A program made the position numbers and the translations under genes. This document shows, piece after piece, positions 42,294 through 51,371 of a stretch of 64,000 bases of DNA. Origin of the DNA: an uncultured Oscillospiraceae bacterium (lineage in GTDB: Bacteria > Bacillota > Clostridia > Oscillospirales > Ruminococcaceae); contig CAJTTB010000005.1 of assembly GCA_910579175.1 (NCBI GenBank), positions 80,574 through 144,573 of the forward strand. Reading direction: 5' to 3'. The notes under the pieces were generated by a model. It ran no database searches and had not been told where the DNA came from. It saw only the letters and a list, made by a program, of their open reading frames with translations. Positions within the stretch are counted from its first letter, which is position 1. Every line of letters starts with the position of its first letter.

Positions 42294-42770
42294 ATGCCAA
42301 CACTTCATTTGATGGTTGGTTTGCCATGCAGTGGAAAAACAACACGAGCAAGACAGCTTGCACAAGAATATCATGCAGTGTTATTTACACCAGATGTTTG
42401 GCATTTGCAGTTATTCGGGCAGGATTTAGCCCATCCGGATCATGGTCGAAACCATGATATGGTTGAAAAAATTATGTGGGATACAGCAGAGAGAATTTTA
42501 CAATTGGGTGTAGATGTTGTTTTAGATTTTGGATTATGGGGACGCGATGAGAGAGCTGATTTCCGGAATAGGGCGAAAGCATTGGGCGCAGATTGTAGAT
42601 TCTATTATATGGACGTTCCACAAGAAGAATTATTAAGGCGTTTAGAACAGCGCAATCAACAGGCATCTCAAGATGTATTTGTCATTCCCAAACAAGAGAT
42701 GTTGCGCTATATTGCACTGTTTCAACCTCCAACGGAGGAGGAAATTGCAGCTTTTGGCTGTAGAGGATAA
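42294..42770 (+). CDS. P-loop ATP-binding (AAA_33 / zeta-type kinase) protein
   Basis: 158 residues. Walker A is LMVGLPCSGKTTRARQLA, the block FTPDVWHLQLFG follows, then the Walker-B-like VDVVLDFGLWGRDERADFRN and lid arginines LLRRLEQRNQQ. This is the pattern of small P-loop kinases related to zeta toxins and polynucleotide kinases; substrate unknown. ATG at 42294 is preceded by AGGAGAAGGAA. It is translationally packed between iorB and paaK copy 2 (14 bp and 27 bp), an uncommon member of this pathway cluster. It may phosphorylate a small molecule, or be a passenger. Confidence 0.75.
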   Translation: MPTLHLMVGLPCSGKTTRARQLAQEYHAVLFTPDVWHLQLFGQDLAHPDHGRNHDMVEKIMWDTAERILQLGVDVVLDFGLWGRDERADFRNRAKALGADCRFYYMDVPQEELLRRLEQRNQQASQDVFVIPKQEMLRYIALFQPPTEEEIAAFGCRG

Positions 42771-42797
42771 ATCATGATTAGAGGGGACTTGAGAAAA

Positions 42798-44099
42798 ATG
42801 GAACAATATTTTCAAAAGGAGATAGAAACCGCACCATTAGAAGAACTTCAAAAGATGCAGTCAGAACGGTTGGTTGATACCGTCAAACGCGTTTATGAGA
42901 AGGTTGCTTATTATCGGGAACGCATGGATCAAGCAGGTGTAAAACCGGAGGATATGAAATCCATAAAAGACTTAAAAAAATTGCCCTTTACCTATAAGCA
43001 GGATTTAAGAGATACCTATCCTTATGGTTTATTTGCAGTTCCATTGGAAGAAGTAGTAGAGCTTCATGCTTCCAGCGGAACAACAGGAAAACAGATTGTG
43101 GTGGGATATACCAAACATGATTTGGAAATTTGGGGCGATATTTGTGCTCGTGCCATTGTGGCGACTGGAGGAAGTTGTCATGATAAGGTGCATGTTTCTT
43201 ATGGTTATGGATTATTTACTGGAGGATTTGGTTTACATTTGGGTGCACAGGCATTGGGAGCCACAGCAATTCCAGTTTCTTCTGGAAATACACCACGTCA
43301 GATTAATATTTTAAAAGATTTTGGTTCTACTGTACTTTGTTGTACACCTTCCTATGCACAGTATATTGGGGAATCACTTCATGAGGGAGGGGATACAACA
43401 GACCAAATCCATCTTAGAGCAGGCATTTTTGGCGCAGAGGCTTGGACAGAACAAATGAGAAAAGAAATAGAAAAAAGTCTAAATATCAAAGCGTATGATA
43501 TTTATGGTTTAACTGAAATTATGGGACCTGGAGTCGCTTATGAATGCAGTGAACAGACTGGAATGCATGTAAATGAGGACCACTTTATTGTAGAAGTGAT
43601 TAACCCAGAAACCGGTGAGGTACTTCCAGAAGGGGAACAAGGTGAATTGGTATTTTCCTGTATTACAAAAGAGGCATTTCCCCTGCTTCGTTATCGCACA
43701 AGAGATATTGGTATATTGACACGTAAAAAGTGTTCTTGTGGAAGGACCTTTATTAAGATGTCTAAACCAATGGGTAGAAGCGATGATATGTTGATTATTA
43801 AGGGTGTCAATGTATTTCCTTCACAGGTTGAAAGTGTATTGTTGGAGTTGGGTTATCCACCACATTATCAATTGGTAGTAAATCGAGTTGGAACAATGGA
43901 TACCTTGGAGATTCGCGTGGAATTGTCTCAAGAGATGTTTTCCGATGCAGTCAATGTATTACAGGCACATGAAAGAAAGATTCGCGAAGCAGTTCGTTCT
44001 ACTTTGGGAATTGCTGCTAAGATTACATTGGTGGAACCAAAAAGTATAGAGCGTTCTATTGGAAAAGCAAAACGTGTTATTGATAATCGTCAAAAATAA
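42798..44099 (+). CDS. paaK: Phenylacetate--CoA ligase family protein (copy 2)
   Basis: 433-residue second ligase of the operon. HASSGTTGKQIVVGYTKHD, DIYGLTEIMGPGVAYEC, LRYRTRDIGILTRKKCSCGR and SIERSIGKAKRVID mark an intact AMP-forming enzyme. The ATG at 42798 gives MEQYFQKEIETAP, which lines up with MFFQKEIETMP of copy 1; the ATG at 42774 lies before the AGAGGGG site. It has four cysteines around the KKCSCGRTF loop as in other PaaK proteins that bind zinc there. Followed after 83 bp by the ACT protein. Confidence 0.92.
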   Translation: MEQYFQKEIETAPLEELQKMQSERLVDTVKRVYEKVAYYRERMDQAGVKPEDMKSIKDLKKLPFTYKQDLRDTYPYGLFAVPLEEVVELHASSGTTGKQIVVGYTKHDLEIWGDICARAIVATGGSCHDKVHVSYGYGLFTGGFGLHLGAQALGATAIPVSSGNTPRQINILKDFGSTVLCCTPSYAQYIGESLHEGGDTTDQIHLRAGIFGAEAWTEQMRKEIEKSLNIKAYDIYGLTEIMGPGVAYECSEQTGMHVNEDHFIVEVINPETGEVLPEGEQGELVFSCITKEAFPLLRYRTRDIGILTRKKCSCGRTFIKMSKPMGRSDDMLIIKGVNVFPSQVESVLLELGYPPHYQLVVNRVGTMDTLEIRVELSQEMFSDAVNVLQAHERKIREAVRSTLGIAAKITLVEPKSIERSIGKAKRVIDNRQK

Positions 44100-44182
44100 A
44101 ATTGTCAATCTGTCTAAATAAATTGACAATTTGAAAAATATATAGTATGATTATAACAATTAAAAGAAGTGAGGTGCTTTGA

Positions 44183-44620
44183 ATGGATATTAAACAAATT
44201 TCTGTTTTTGTAGAGAATAAACCTGGTCGTCTTGCTACAATTACAAAGTTTTTAGGAGAGAATCATGTTGATATTCGTGCACTTTCAATTGCAGATACAA
44301 GAGACTTTGGTATTTTGCGGTTGATAGTGGATAATCCAGACCAGACAATTACCTTATTAAGGGAAGCAGGATATACCGTCTCTATTACCTCCGTTATTGC
44401 AGTTGCGATGAACGATGAGCCGGGAAGCCTTGCAAAGGTGTTGGAAATTTTATACATGGCAGGAATTACAGTAGAATATATGTATGCTTTTATCACTAGA
44501 ACAAAAGATCATGCTTATGTAGTACTGCGTGTAGAAGATACAAAAGACAGTAGGGCAAGAGATATTTTAATGAACAACGATATTCATTTGGCAAGTTCAG
44601 AAGATATTTATAGCTTATAG
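44183..44620 (+). CDS. ACT-domain protein
   Basis: 145 residues with two ACT domains: KQISVFVENKPGRLATITKF and VIAVAMNDEPGSLAKVLEIL, each opening with the amino-acid-binding PGxL turn. Such double-ACT proteins are regularly found beside iorAB and paaK in anaerobes, where they probably sense an aromatic amino acid and modulate the pathway. No catalytic domain is attached. ATG follows AGTGAGGTG. Ends at the terminator at 44676, which closes the cluster. Confidence 0.88.
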   Translation: MDIKQISVFVENKPGRLATITKFLGENHVDIRALSIADTRDFGILRLIVDNPDQTITLLREAGYTVSITSVIAVAMNDEPGSLAKVLEILYMAGITVEYMYAFITRTKDHAYVVLRVEDTKDSRARDILMNNDIHLASSEDIYSL

Positions 44621-44675
44621 AAATGGAATTGGAACAACACATGGATTAAAATAACAAATTCATGATATTGAATAG

Positions 44676-44707
44676 AAAAGGGCTATTCAACTTGGGTAGC
44701 CCTTTTT
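44676..44707 (+). terminator. Terminator of the ior/paaK cluster
   Basis: AAAAGGGCTA-TTCAACTTGGG-TAGCCCTTTTT. Confidence 0.85.
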
Positions 44708-44852
44708 AAATCTATATTTTAAAGGTATTATCTGACATTTCAAAAGCAATTATTTGGCCACTTTGACAAACAATGAAAAAATATATTGTCAACAGATAAG
44801 ATAAAAGTGATATGTTTGAATAAATTGAAAAAGGTAATAACTTCCAAAAAAC

Positions 44853-44883
44853 GCCTTGATTTTTCATCAAGGCATGATATAAT
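44853..44883 (+). promoter_or_regulatory. nagB promoter with embedded operator-like palindrome
   Basis: TTGATT at 44856-44861 and TATAAT at 44878-44883, spacer 16. A perfect palindrome GCCTTGAT-TTTTC-ATCAAGGC (44853-44873) covers the -35 and most of the spacer, a typical place for a repressor site. Confidence 0.55.
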
Positions 44884-44947
44884 CAAATTATCATATTGAA
44901 AATTTATGAGAAATAAAAATTTTTTAAATAGAAAGGTTGTACAGCAT

Positions 44948-45658
44948 ATGAAAGTTATTTGGGCATCTGATTATCAAGAGGTTAGCAAAAGAACAGCAGA
45001 CTATATCAAAGCACAAATTTTAATGAAACCAAATTGTGTTTTGGGTCTTGCAACAGGTTCTTCTCCAATTGGAACTTATCAAAATTTGGTTTCTGCTTAT
45101 CAAAATGGGGAAGTGGATTTTAGCAAGGTGACTTCTGTCAACTTAGATGAGTATTTTGGTTTAGATGGAGAACATGACCAAAGTTATCGTTATTTTATGA
45201 ATCATCATTTATTTGATCATGTAAATATTGCAAAGGAAAATACCTTTGTGCCAAGTGGAATCACAGAGGATATCGAACAAGAAACACAGCGTTATGAACA
45301 ATTAATTCGTGACTTAGGTGGTGTAGATTTGCAGTTGTTGGGAATTGGTCACAATGGTCACATTGGATTTAATGAGCCATGTAATGAATTCGTTCCTCAA
45401 ACACATGTTGTAGATCTTGGAGAAAGTACAATACAGGCAAATGCTCGCTTTTTTGGCAGCGTTGAGAATGTACCTAAAAAAGCAATTACAATGGGGATTG
45501 GTACCATTATGTCTGCAAAGAAAATTATCTTGATTGCAAGTGGACAGGACAAAAAAGAAATTATTCATCGTTCTATTTATGGTGCAGTAACTCCAGATGT
45601 TCCTGCTTCTATTTTACAACTTCACCCAGATGTCACTGTGATTGCAGCAGTGGATTGA
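44948..45658 (+). CDS. nagB: Glucosamine-6-phosphate deaminase
   Basis: Converts glucosamine-6-phosphate to fructose-6-phosphate and ammonia. 236 residues, the short Gram-positive form without the allosteric C-terminal extension of the E. coli enzyme. LGLATGSSPIGTYQ binds phosphate; VNLDEYFGL carries the catalytic Asp; GIGHNGHIGFNEP carries the active-site His. The frame opens at 44906 but GAAAGGTTG sets the ATG at 44948 (MKVIWASD). With nagA 68 bp downstream it forms the amino-sugar catabolic operon, matching the GH85 and GH25 enzymes nearby. Confidence 0.96.
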   Translation: MKVIWASDYQEVSKRTADYIKAQILMKPNCVLGLATGSSPIGTYQNLVSAYQNGEVDFSKVTSVNLDEYFGLDGEHDQSYRYFMNHHLFDHVNIAKENTFVPSGITEDIEQETQRYEQLIRDLGGVDLQLLGIGHNGHIGFNEPCNEFVPQTHVVDLGESTIQANARFFGSVENVPKKAITMGIGTIMSAKKIILIASGQDKKEIIHRSIYGAVTPDVPASILQLHPDVTVIAAVD

Positions 45659-45726
45659 TAGTCATTGTCATAAAAATCGTAAAGATGTCAATCAGAATAA
45701 CTGTTGGAAAGGCGGAATAAAGCAAG

Positions 45727-46845
45727 ATGATTTTTAAAAATGCCAATGTGTTTTTTCAAGGTCATTTTCAAACAATAGATGTTGAAATACAGCAAGATCA
45801 GATTGTGAAAATTGCTTCAAACTTATCTGGAGAAGAACAATGTGATTTATCTGGAAAGATGTTGATTCCAGGGCTAATTGATGTACATACACATGGTTGT
45901 ATTGGCTTTGATTTTTCCACTGCTTCTGTAGAAGAACTAAAACAAATGCGTGAATATTATCAACAGCAGGGTGTGACGACTGTAGCAGCAACGACAATGA
46001 CAGAAGAATTGGGTCTTTATAGACAGGCTGTGAAAAATATTCGCCAAACAATGGAAACTGAAAAATCTGGCTGTCGTATTGCTGGTATTAATATGGAAGG
46101 ACCTTTTCTTTCAAAAGCAAAGAAGGGTGCTCATGATGAAAAATATCTCTATCCAGTAGATTTTGAGCTATTTGAAGAATTGGATCAATTATCTGGTGGG
46201 AATATTCGCATTGTTGATCTTGATCCAGAATTGGAACACGCAATCGAATTTATAAAGACCTATCACACCAATAAGACCTGTTCTATTGCGCATACACCTT
46301 GTGGATATGAAACTGCAATGAAAGCAGTAGAAGCAGGTGCAGGACAGGTAACGCACCTATATAATGCCATGAATGGATTACATCATCGGGAGCCCGGCGT
46401 TGTAGGGGCAATGTTTGATTCAAATTTATTGGGAGAATTGATTTGTGATGGAATCCATATTCACCCATCTGTGATTCGTTTGAGCTTTAAAGCATTTGGG
46501 GAGAGAATTGTGATCGTTTCAGATACCATGTGCGCTTGTGGCTTACAAGATGGTAATTACTTATTGGGTGGTCAACAGGTGAAAGTAACCGGCAAGAAGG
46601 CTTGTTTAGATGATGGTACCATTGCAGGTTCTGTTACAAATGTTTATCGTGGTTTGGTAAATGTGATTTCCTTCGGTATTCCAAAAGAACAAGCAATTTT
46701 GGCTGCGACTTTAAATCCGGCAAAATCTTTGAAGTTAGATGATCAATTGGGAAGTATTGACGTTGGCAAAAAAGCTGATTTGTTGGTCATTGATTCTGAT
46801 TGGAATTTATTGAATGTATACCAAGGTGGAAAATTGGTAAAATAA
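45727..46845 (+). CDS. nagA: N-acetylglucosamine-6-phosphate deacetylase
   Basis: Removes acetate from GlcNAc-6-phosphate to feed NagB. 372 residues of the amidohydrolase fold. LIDVHTHGCIGFDF is the metal-side loop, INMEGPFLSKAKKGAH the Glu metal ligand and substrate loop, THLYNAMNGLHHREPG and LICDGIHIHP the His ligands, and VIVSDTMCACGL the catalytic Asp. ATG follows AAAGGCGG. Ends in a strong terminator. Confidence 0.96.
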   Translation: MIFKNANVFFQGHFQTIDVEIQQDQIVKIASNLSGEEQCDLSGKMLIPGLIDVHTHGCIGFDFSTASVEELKQMREYYQQQGVTTVAATTMTEELGLYRQAVKNIRQTMETEKSGCRIAGINMEGPFLSKAKKGAHDEKYLYPVDFELFEELDQLSGGNIRIVDLDPELEHAIEFIKTYHTNKTCSIAHTPCGYETAMKAVEAGAGQVTHLYNAMNGLHHREPGVVGAMFDSNLLGELICDGIHIHPSVIRLSFKAFGERIVIVSDTMCACGLQDGNYLLGGQQVKVTGKKACLDDGTIAGSVTNVYRGLVNVISFGIPKEQAILAATLNPAKSLKLDDQLGSIDVGKKADLLVIDSDWNLLNVYQGGKLVK

Positions 46846-46847
46846 AA

Positions 46848-46886
46848 ATGGTGGGTGCACGATAAGCGTGTACCCATCATTGTTTT
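46848..46886 (+). terminator. nagBA terminator
   Basis: ATGGTGGGTGCACG-ATAAG-CGTGTACCCATCAT followed by TGTTTT. A second, weaker hairpin AGCACA...TGTGCTTTTTTC lies at 46990-47047. Confidence 0.75.
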
Positions 46887-47121
46887 CATTAAAACTTATT
46901 ATAAGGATGAAAGAAGTAATCTGAGATTGCTTGTTTTACAATACGATTACTCGATTGAATTTTAAAAAGACATCAAAATAAACCAATATAGCACATGGAT
47001 ATTTGTCGATCAATAGAAGTACATGATGATTATCGTGTGCTTTTTTCTTTACCAGTGCATATACTGTATTGATGATTTAAATGAATCATGATTTGGTATT
47101 GTTATAAGAAAGGTGATGACT

Positions 47122-48183
47122 TTGGCAAATATCAAGGTGTTAGATGTTAGTTATATACAAAACGACATTGATTATCAGGCAGTAAAGGACAGCGATATAA
47201 AAGGGGTGATTTTGCGTTGTGGAGTCACTACTTGGGGAGATTTGGTTCAGTATCCAGATCGCAGTTTTGAAAAGCACTATGAGGGATTTCGTGCGGTTGG
47301 TATGCCCTTGGGTGCTTATTATTATTCGGCGGCTCCAAATCGAGAAATCGCCTTGCGAGAGGCAAATTATACTGTCCAGCTGTTAAAGGGAAAGCAATTT
47401 GAATATCCCATATTTTATGATGTGGAAAATGCAGAACAACAGGGAAATCTATCAAAAAGGCAGTTGACAGATATTATTTTGACCTATTTGGAGGAGCTTA
47501 AAAAATTGGGGTATTATCCGGGATTATATGTTAGCAAATATTGGGCGACTACAAAGGTGTGCATGAATGAAATTCAAGATGCTATCTGGATTGCTCAATA
47601 TAATGATGTAAGTACCTATCCAGGTAGAAAAGATATGTGGCAATATACCAATGCTGGGCGAGTCAGTGGAATTCAACAGAATGTGGATTTAAGTGAATGC
47701 TATGTTGATTTTCCAAGTATCATTCGCAACAGTGGACTAAATGGATTTCCCGCTTCCGAAACAGGTCAATGGAAACAAAATGAACATGGTTGGTGGTATG
47801 AGTATCCAGATGGAAGTTATGTAAAAGATGAGTGGAAAAAAATCAATGGGCATTGGTATTATTTTGATCAATCCGGTTATATGCAAACTGGCTGGTTGCA
47901 ATTACATGGTGTATGGTATTATCTGGAAGAAAACGGAGAGATGGCAGTTGGTTGGCAGGAAATTCAGGGAAAATGGTATTATTTTGATACCTTACAGGGA
48001 AATATGAAAACAGGATGGTTATATTTAGATTATAAGTGGTATTATCTAGATGAAAATGGAGTGATGCAGACTGGCTTGACGATGGTAGAAGGAAAACTAT
48101 ATTATTTACAACCAGATGGGGTATTGTTACAAAATCAAAAATTGACGCTTTATGCGGATGCCGATGGTGTATTACATGTATGA
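47122..48183 (+). CDS. GH25 muramidase with choline-binding-type repeats
   Basis: Lysozyme-type cell-wall hydrolase, about 353 residues. Residues 1-200 are the GH25 barrel: KVLDVSYIQNDIDY with D8, VILRCGVTTWG, LGAYYYSA, PIFYDVENAEQ with catalytic E102, and IWIAQYNDVSTY. Residues 215-340 hold about five YG/CW_binding_1 repeats (HWYYFDQSGYMQTGWLQL; VWYYLEENGEMAVGWQEI; KWYYLDENGVMQTGL), which bind cell-wall choline or glycan. No signal peptide is visible, so export would be by lysis or a holin-like route. TTG at 47122 is best spaced from AAAGGTGA; ATG 47116 is possible. Confidence 0.9.
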   Translation: MANIKVLDVSYIQNDIDYQAVKDSDIKGVILRCGVTTWGDLVQYPDRSFEKHYEGFRAVGMPLGAYYYSAAPNREIALREANYTVQLLKGKQFEYPIFYDVENAEQQGNLSKRQLTDIILTYLEELKKLGYYPGLYVSKYWATTKVCMNEIQDAIWIAQYNDVSTYPGRKDMWQYTNAGRVSGIQQNVDLSECYVDFPSIIRNSGLNGFPASETGQWKQNEHGWWYEYPDGSYVKDEWKKINGHWYYFDQSGYMQTGWLQLHGVWYYLEENGEMAVGWQEIQGKWYYFDTLQGNMKTGWLYLDYKWYYLDENGVMQTGLTMVEGKLYYLQPDGVLLQNQKLTLYADADGVLHV

Positions 48184-48282
48184 TAGAAAAATGATAATCG
48201 TTTGTAAGAATTCAAAAATCAAATGGACTTCCTACAAGGTAATAGGAAGTCCATTTGATAAGCGAAATGATACAGTGATTGG

Positions 48283-48843
48283 TTATGATTTGTGAAGGGC
48301 TTTCCATTCATCTTCTAAAATTGCCATTAAGATATCATCTGCATAGTTATCTCCGTCTTTGATGGCATCTCTTAAAACACCTTCTCTTTTAAAACCTGCC
48401 TTGAGATATGTTTTTTCTGCTCTTGAATTAAATGAGAACACATCTAATTCTAGGCGATGTAAGTGCAATTGTTCAAAAGCAAAGCCACAGGTCATATGAG
48501 TTGCCCAAGAACCAAGTCCCTTTCCACGCATATCACTATGAAAAATTGCAATACGGAAGTTTGCGCTTCTCAAATCCCAATCAATTTCATTGATAACACT
48601 TTCACCAATGATCATACCATTGGGGTCAATGATTAAAAAGTCATAGCGTTCATGGTTATCAATACAGGAAAGAAAAAAGTTCACGACTTCATCATGAGTA
48701 AATGAAGGCTTACAACCAGTGAAACGCGCAATTTTTGGATCCAATGGGTGGAAGTTTTGTCTGTAATAATCTTCAGCATCTTCTTTATTGGCTGGTCTTA
48801 GGATAAAACCGTCCTTTTCCCAAGTTATTTTAATTTTTTCCAT
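48283..48843 (-). CDS. GNAT acetyltransferase, RimJ/RimL type
   Basis: About 186 residues of the acetyltransf_3 type. DGFILRPANKEDAEDYYRQN opens, GMIIGESVINEIDWDLRSAN follows, and the acetyl-CoA loop is SDMRGKGLGSWATHMTCGFA; FSFNSRAEKTYLKAGFKREG and DAIKDGDNYADDILMAIL close it, the usual RimJ/RimL ending. It may acetylate a protein N terminus or a small amine. ATG at 48843 has the better distance to AGGAGA than the ATG two codons earlier. Monocistronic. Confidence 0.85.
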   Translation of the reverse strand: MEKIKITWEKDGFILRPANKEDAEDYYRQNFHPLDPKIARFTGCKPSFTHDEVVNFFLSCIDNHERYDFLIIDPNGMIIGESVINEIDWDLRSANFRIAIFHSDMRGKGLGSWATHMTCGFAFEQLHLHRLELDVFSFNSRAEKTYLKAGFKREGVLRDAIKDGDNYADDILMAILEDEWKALHKS

Positions 48844-48895
48844 GATCATAATTCTCCTAAAAATTTGATGGTACAGAGTCTTTTACTTTCAAATA

Positions 48896-48934
48896 AAAAC
48901 AAATAGAAAAGCAATTGCTTTTCTATTTGTTTTT
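48896..48934. terminator. Bidirectional palindromic terminator
   Basis: AAAAACAAATAGAAAAGC-AATT-GCTTTTCTATTTGTTTTT, perfect arms with A and T runs. It ends the unknown gene at 48937 on the minus strand. Confidence 0.8.
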
Positions 48935-48936
48935 AT

Positions 48937-49626
48937 TTAGTTATCTTGATAAATATAAGTTACAGCTATGGTAAAATCACCAGCATATGGGGTATTGGTA
49001 TGTGTGCTTCGTTCGATACAATTGTAGTTACTTCCGTTTATCATATCTAGATTTTCGGCAACCATATGGTTAAATTGATCCATTTCTGCCTGCATTTTGT
49101 CTGCTTCCATGTATTCTTTGTTGACAATTATAAAATTATTATAGTTATCTAGCCTGTTTATAATCTGTTTTTGATATCCTTCTACAGTTTTAACATCTTC
49201 ATAGGATATCACAATTGTATCTTCTATATTAGTTGCTCCAATTTTTTCATATATATAATCCAATATGTCTTTTACATCTTCAGCTTCTATATCGATGTCA
49301 AAATCAATATCCAAACCAGTAGATTTATGGTGATTTAATGTATCAGCTTGATTTGGTGTATTTTTGTGATTGATATCTTCTGCTGCATCTTTTATGGTTT
49401 TCACCTTATCTACTGCGTCTTTTGCGCTTGTGAACAGATTTGACAGAACACTGATTCCCAATGCGCCACAGAGGAATAAAAGACAACCGCCTGCTAAAAC
49501 GGTAAATAGCTTAGTTGGTTTATATCTAGTCTGATTGTTGGATGTTCGATTATTTTTCTTTTTTCTGTTCTTATTTCCCCAGGAATTATTTTTTCCTCCC
49601 CAAGTATTATAGTGCGGATTGCCCAT
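48937..49626 (-). CDS. Hypothetical membrane-anchored protein, 229 residues
   Basis: No family recognised. Residues 1-40 are a low-complexity basic Gly/Asn/Lys tail (WGGKNNSWGNKNRKKKNN) that would lie in the cytoplasm, followed by one helix (LFTVLAGGCLLFLCGALGISVL). The outer part has an acidic stretch GLDIDFDIDIEAEDVKDIL and a folded-looking end with EMDQFNHMVAENLDMINGSN and FTIAVTYIYQDN. ATG behind GGGAG. It forms a single-gene unit before the terminator at 48896. Asn-rich cytoplasmic tails with one helix are seen in several Firmicutes membrane proteins of unknown role. Confidence 0.6.
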   Translation of the reverse strand: MGNPHYNTWGGKNNSWGNKNRKKKNNRTSNNQTRYKPTKLFTVLAGGCLLFLCGALGISVLSNLFTSAKDAVDKVKTIKDAAEDINHKNTPNQADTLNHHKSTGLDIDFDIDIEAEDVKDILDYIYEKIGATNIEDTIVISYEDVKTVEGYQKQIINRLDNYNNFIIVNKEYMEADKMQAEMDQFNHMVAENLDMINGSNYNCIERSTHTNTPYAGDFTIAVTYIYQDN

Positions 49627-49757
49627 GATTTGTCTCCCTTCTGTATATAGCTTTGTAAAATGATGTTGAATAAAACAATAGAATCACATTCTTATCCTTT
49701 ATGATACTTTATTTAGAACATAACGTCAAGTTCAAAATGCTTTTTTAAGATTGAGAA

Positions 49758-50213
49758 TTAATAAAGACATATTTGTTTGTGATTGGGGCTAAAAGGCAAC
49801 TGTCTTATTTCAAGAAGTTCATCATAGATCATTTGGGGGATTCCTTGTTTAAATTGTATAAGACTGGTTTCATGATGTCCGTGCATTGTATACTCAGAAG
49901 GCTGTGACTTATAAGGAGTAAAGAAACAAATTATTTTGGAATGACAAGTTTGAATAGAATCGGGCAATATTTTGTAATTTTCCATCAATGCAATATATTG
50001 ATATTCTTGTCCCATTGAAATATTGCTTTCTGCATAGGAATGATGAAAGTATAACTGGTTGGGAGCCAACTTATTTTTTTGAAATATTTTATAAGCAATT
50101 GGGTACCTAATTCCATCTTGTATGCAGTTTTGTTCGATATCTGGTATCAACCGGTTCAAAACGAGATTGGAATTGAACCATCCCCACAAAATAAGGCGAT
50201 TTGGCTTTGTCAT
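49758..50213 (-). CDS. Hypothetical protein, 151 residues
   Basis: No family recognised. Soluble, mixed composition, with PNRLILWGWFNSNLVLNRLI at the N terminus, NQLYFHHSYAESNISMGQEY in the middle and HGHHETSLIQFKQGIPQMIY near the end. Several aromatic and histidine residues are clustered, but no known motif is seen. ATG at 50213 is well placed behind AGGAGAACAAA, which is the main support for a real gene. It lies downstream of the potD end on the same strand, with no clear terminator between. Confidence 0.5.
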   Translation of the reverse strand: MTKPNRLILWGWFNSNLVLNRLIPDIEQNCIQDGIRYPIAYKIFQKNKLAPNQLYFHHSYAESNISMGQEYQYIALMENYKILPDSIQTCHSKIICFFTPYKSQPSEYTMHGHHETSLIQFKQGIPQMIYDELLEIRQLPFSPNHKQICLY

Positions 50214-50293
50214 TTTGTTCTCCTGTTTATAAACTTGAGATATTGCTGGATAATTGATTGGGAACTATTTTGCAAGTAACTGATTTGTCTCAA

Positions 50294-51370
50294 TTAAGAT
50301 TGTTTAAACGCCGTCCAAATCTTATCATAAACCTGAGTTGTATCGCCTACATCCTTGATAAATTCAATGTCTTGTAAAAATTCTTCTGGAATAAATAAAG
50401 CGGCATTGTTTTTATAGCTCTCTGGAAGAAATTCGGCAGAAGCCTGATTGGGACACAAATAATAAATTTGACTGGAGATTTTAGCACCTACTTCAGCTTC
50501 TAAAATATAATCTAAAAATAGGTAAGCATTGTTTTGATTGGGAGCGTTTTCAGGAATAAAAGCATTGTCAATACCAAAGCCCATACCACCAGTAGGATAG
50601 ACAATTTTTAAATCTGGATTGGCTTCCAATGCCAGTGCTGCTTGAGAAGCGAACATATATCCCACACTAGCTTCGCCACTGATTAATAAATCTTGAATAT
50701 TGTTGACTGTCATACTGCGGATATTGGGTTTTAGTGTTAATAATTTTTGTTTTGCCTGTTCCAAAATGGATTCATCGGTTTCGTTCATAGATTTACCCAT
50801 AGATTTTAAAGTCATACCAATTACATTTCTGGCATCATCCATCATGACAACACTATCTGCCAAAGACTCATCCCAAAGATCATCATAAGTTGTGATGTCT
50901 ATGTCAACTACAGATGGATCATATACAATCAAGGGTGTACCAGCAGAAAACGGAATGGTATATTGATTATCAGGGTCATAGTATTGACTTTGATAGGTTG
51001 GATCAAGATTGTTATAGTTGGAGAGTTTGTCTGTGTCAAGTTTGCTGATAATATCTCCCTCATGAACTGCAATATCAATAATGTAGTCGGAAGCAATAAC
51101 AATATCATAACCATCATTGCCCGCCTGTAGTTTTGTAAGCATTTCTTCATTGCTTTCAAAATTAGAATAGTTGACCTTGACTCCAGTTTTTTCAGTAAAG
51201 CCTTCTAATACATCTGATGGTAAGTAGCCATCCCAAGTAAATAGATTGAGTGTTTTGCTGGATTTATCTGAATTTGCTGTATCATCTGGTTTAGAAGTAC
51301 AACTGGAAAAGACAGATAATGAGAGGATAGAGGCAAATAAAACAGAGAAAACGCGATTGATAGATTTCAT
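50294..51370 (-). CDS. potD: Spermidine/putrescine-binding lipoprotein
   Basis: Extracellular solute-binding subunit of the polyamine ABC importer. 358 residues with a lipoprotein signal (LFASILSLSVFSSC, acylated C24), then TLNLFTWDGYLPSDVLEGF, NDGYDIVIASDYIIDIAVHE and YTIPFSAGTPLIVYDPSVV, and QDLLISGEASVGYMFASQAA, as in PotD/PotF. The final gene of potABCD, two bases after potC. Polyamine preference (spermidine against putrescine) is not clear from sequence alone. Confidence 0.93.
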   Translation of the reverse strand: MKSINRVFSVLFASILSLSVFSSCTSKPDDTANSDKSSKTLNLFTWDGYLPSDVLEGFTEKTGVKVNYSNFESNEEMLTKLQAGNDGYDIVIASDYIIDIAVHEGDIISKLDTDKLSNYNNLDPTYQSQYYDPDNQYTIPFSAGTPLIVYDPSVVDIDITTYDDLWDESLADSVVMMDDARNVIGMTLKSMGKSMNETDESILEQAKQKLLTLKPNIRSMTVNNIQDLLISGEASVGYMFASQAALALEANPDLKIVYPTGGMGFGIDNAFIPENAPNQNNAYLFLDYILEAEVGAKISSQIYYLCPNQASAEFLPESYKNNAALFIPEEFLQDIEFIKDVGDTTQVYDKIWTAFKQS

Positions 51371-51371
51371 A

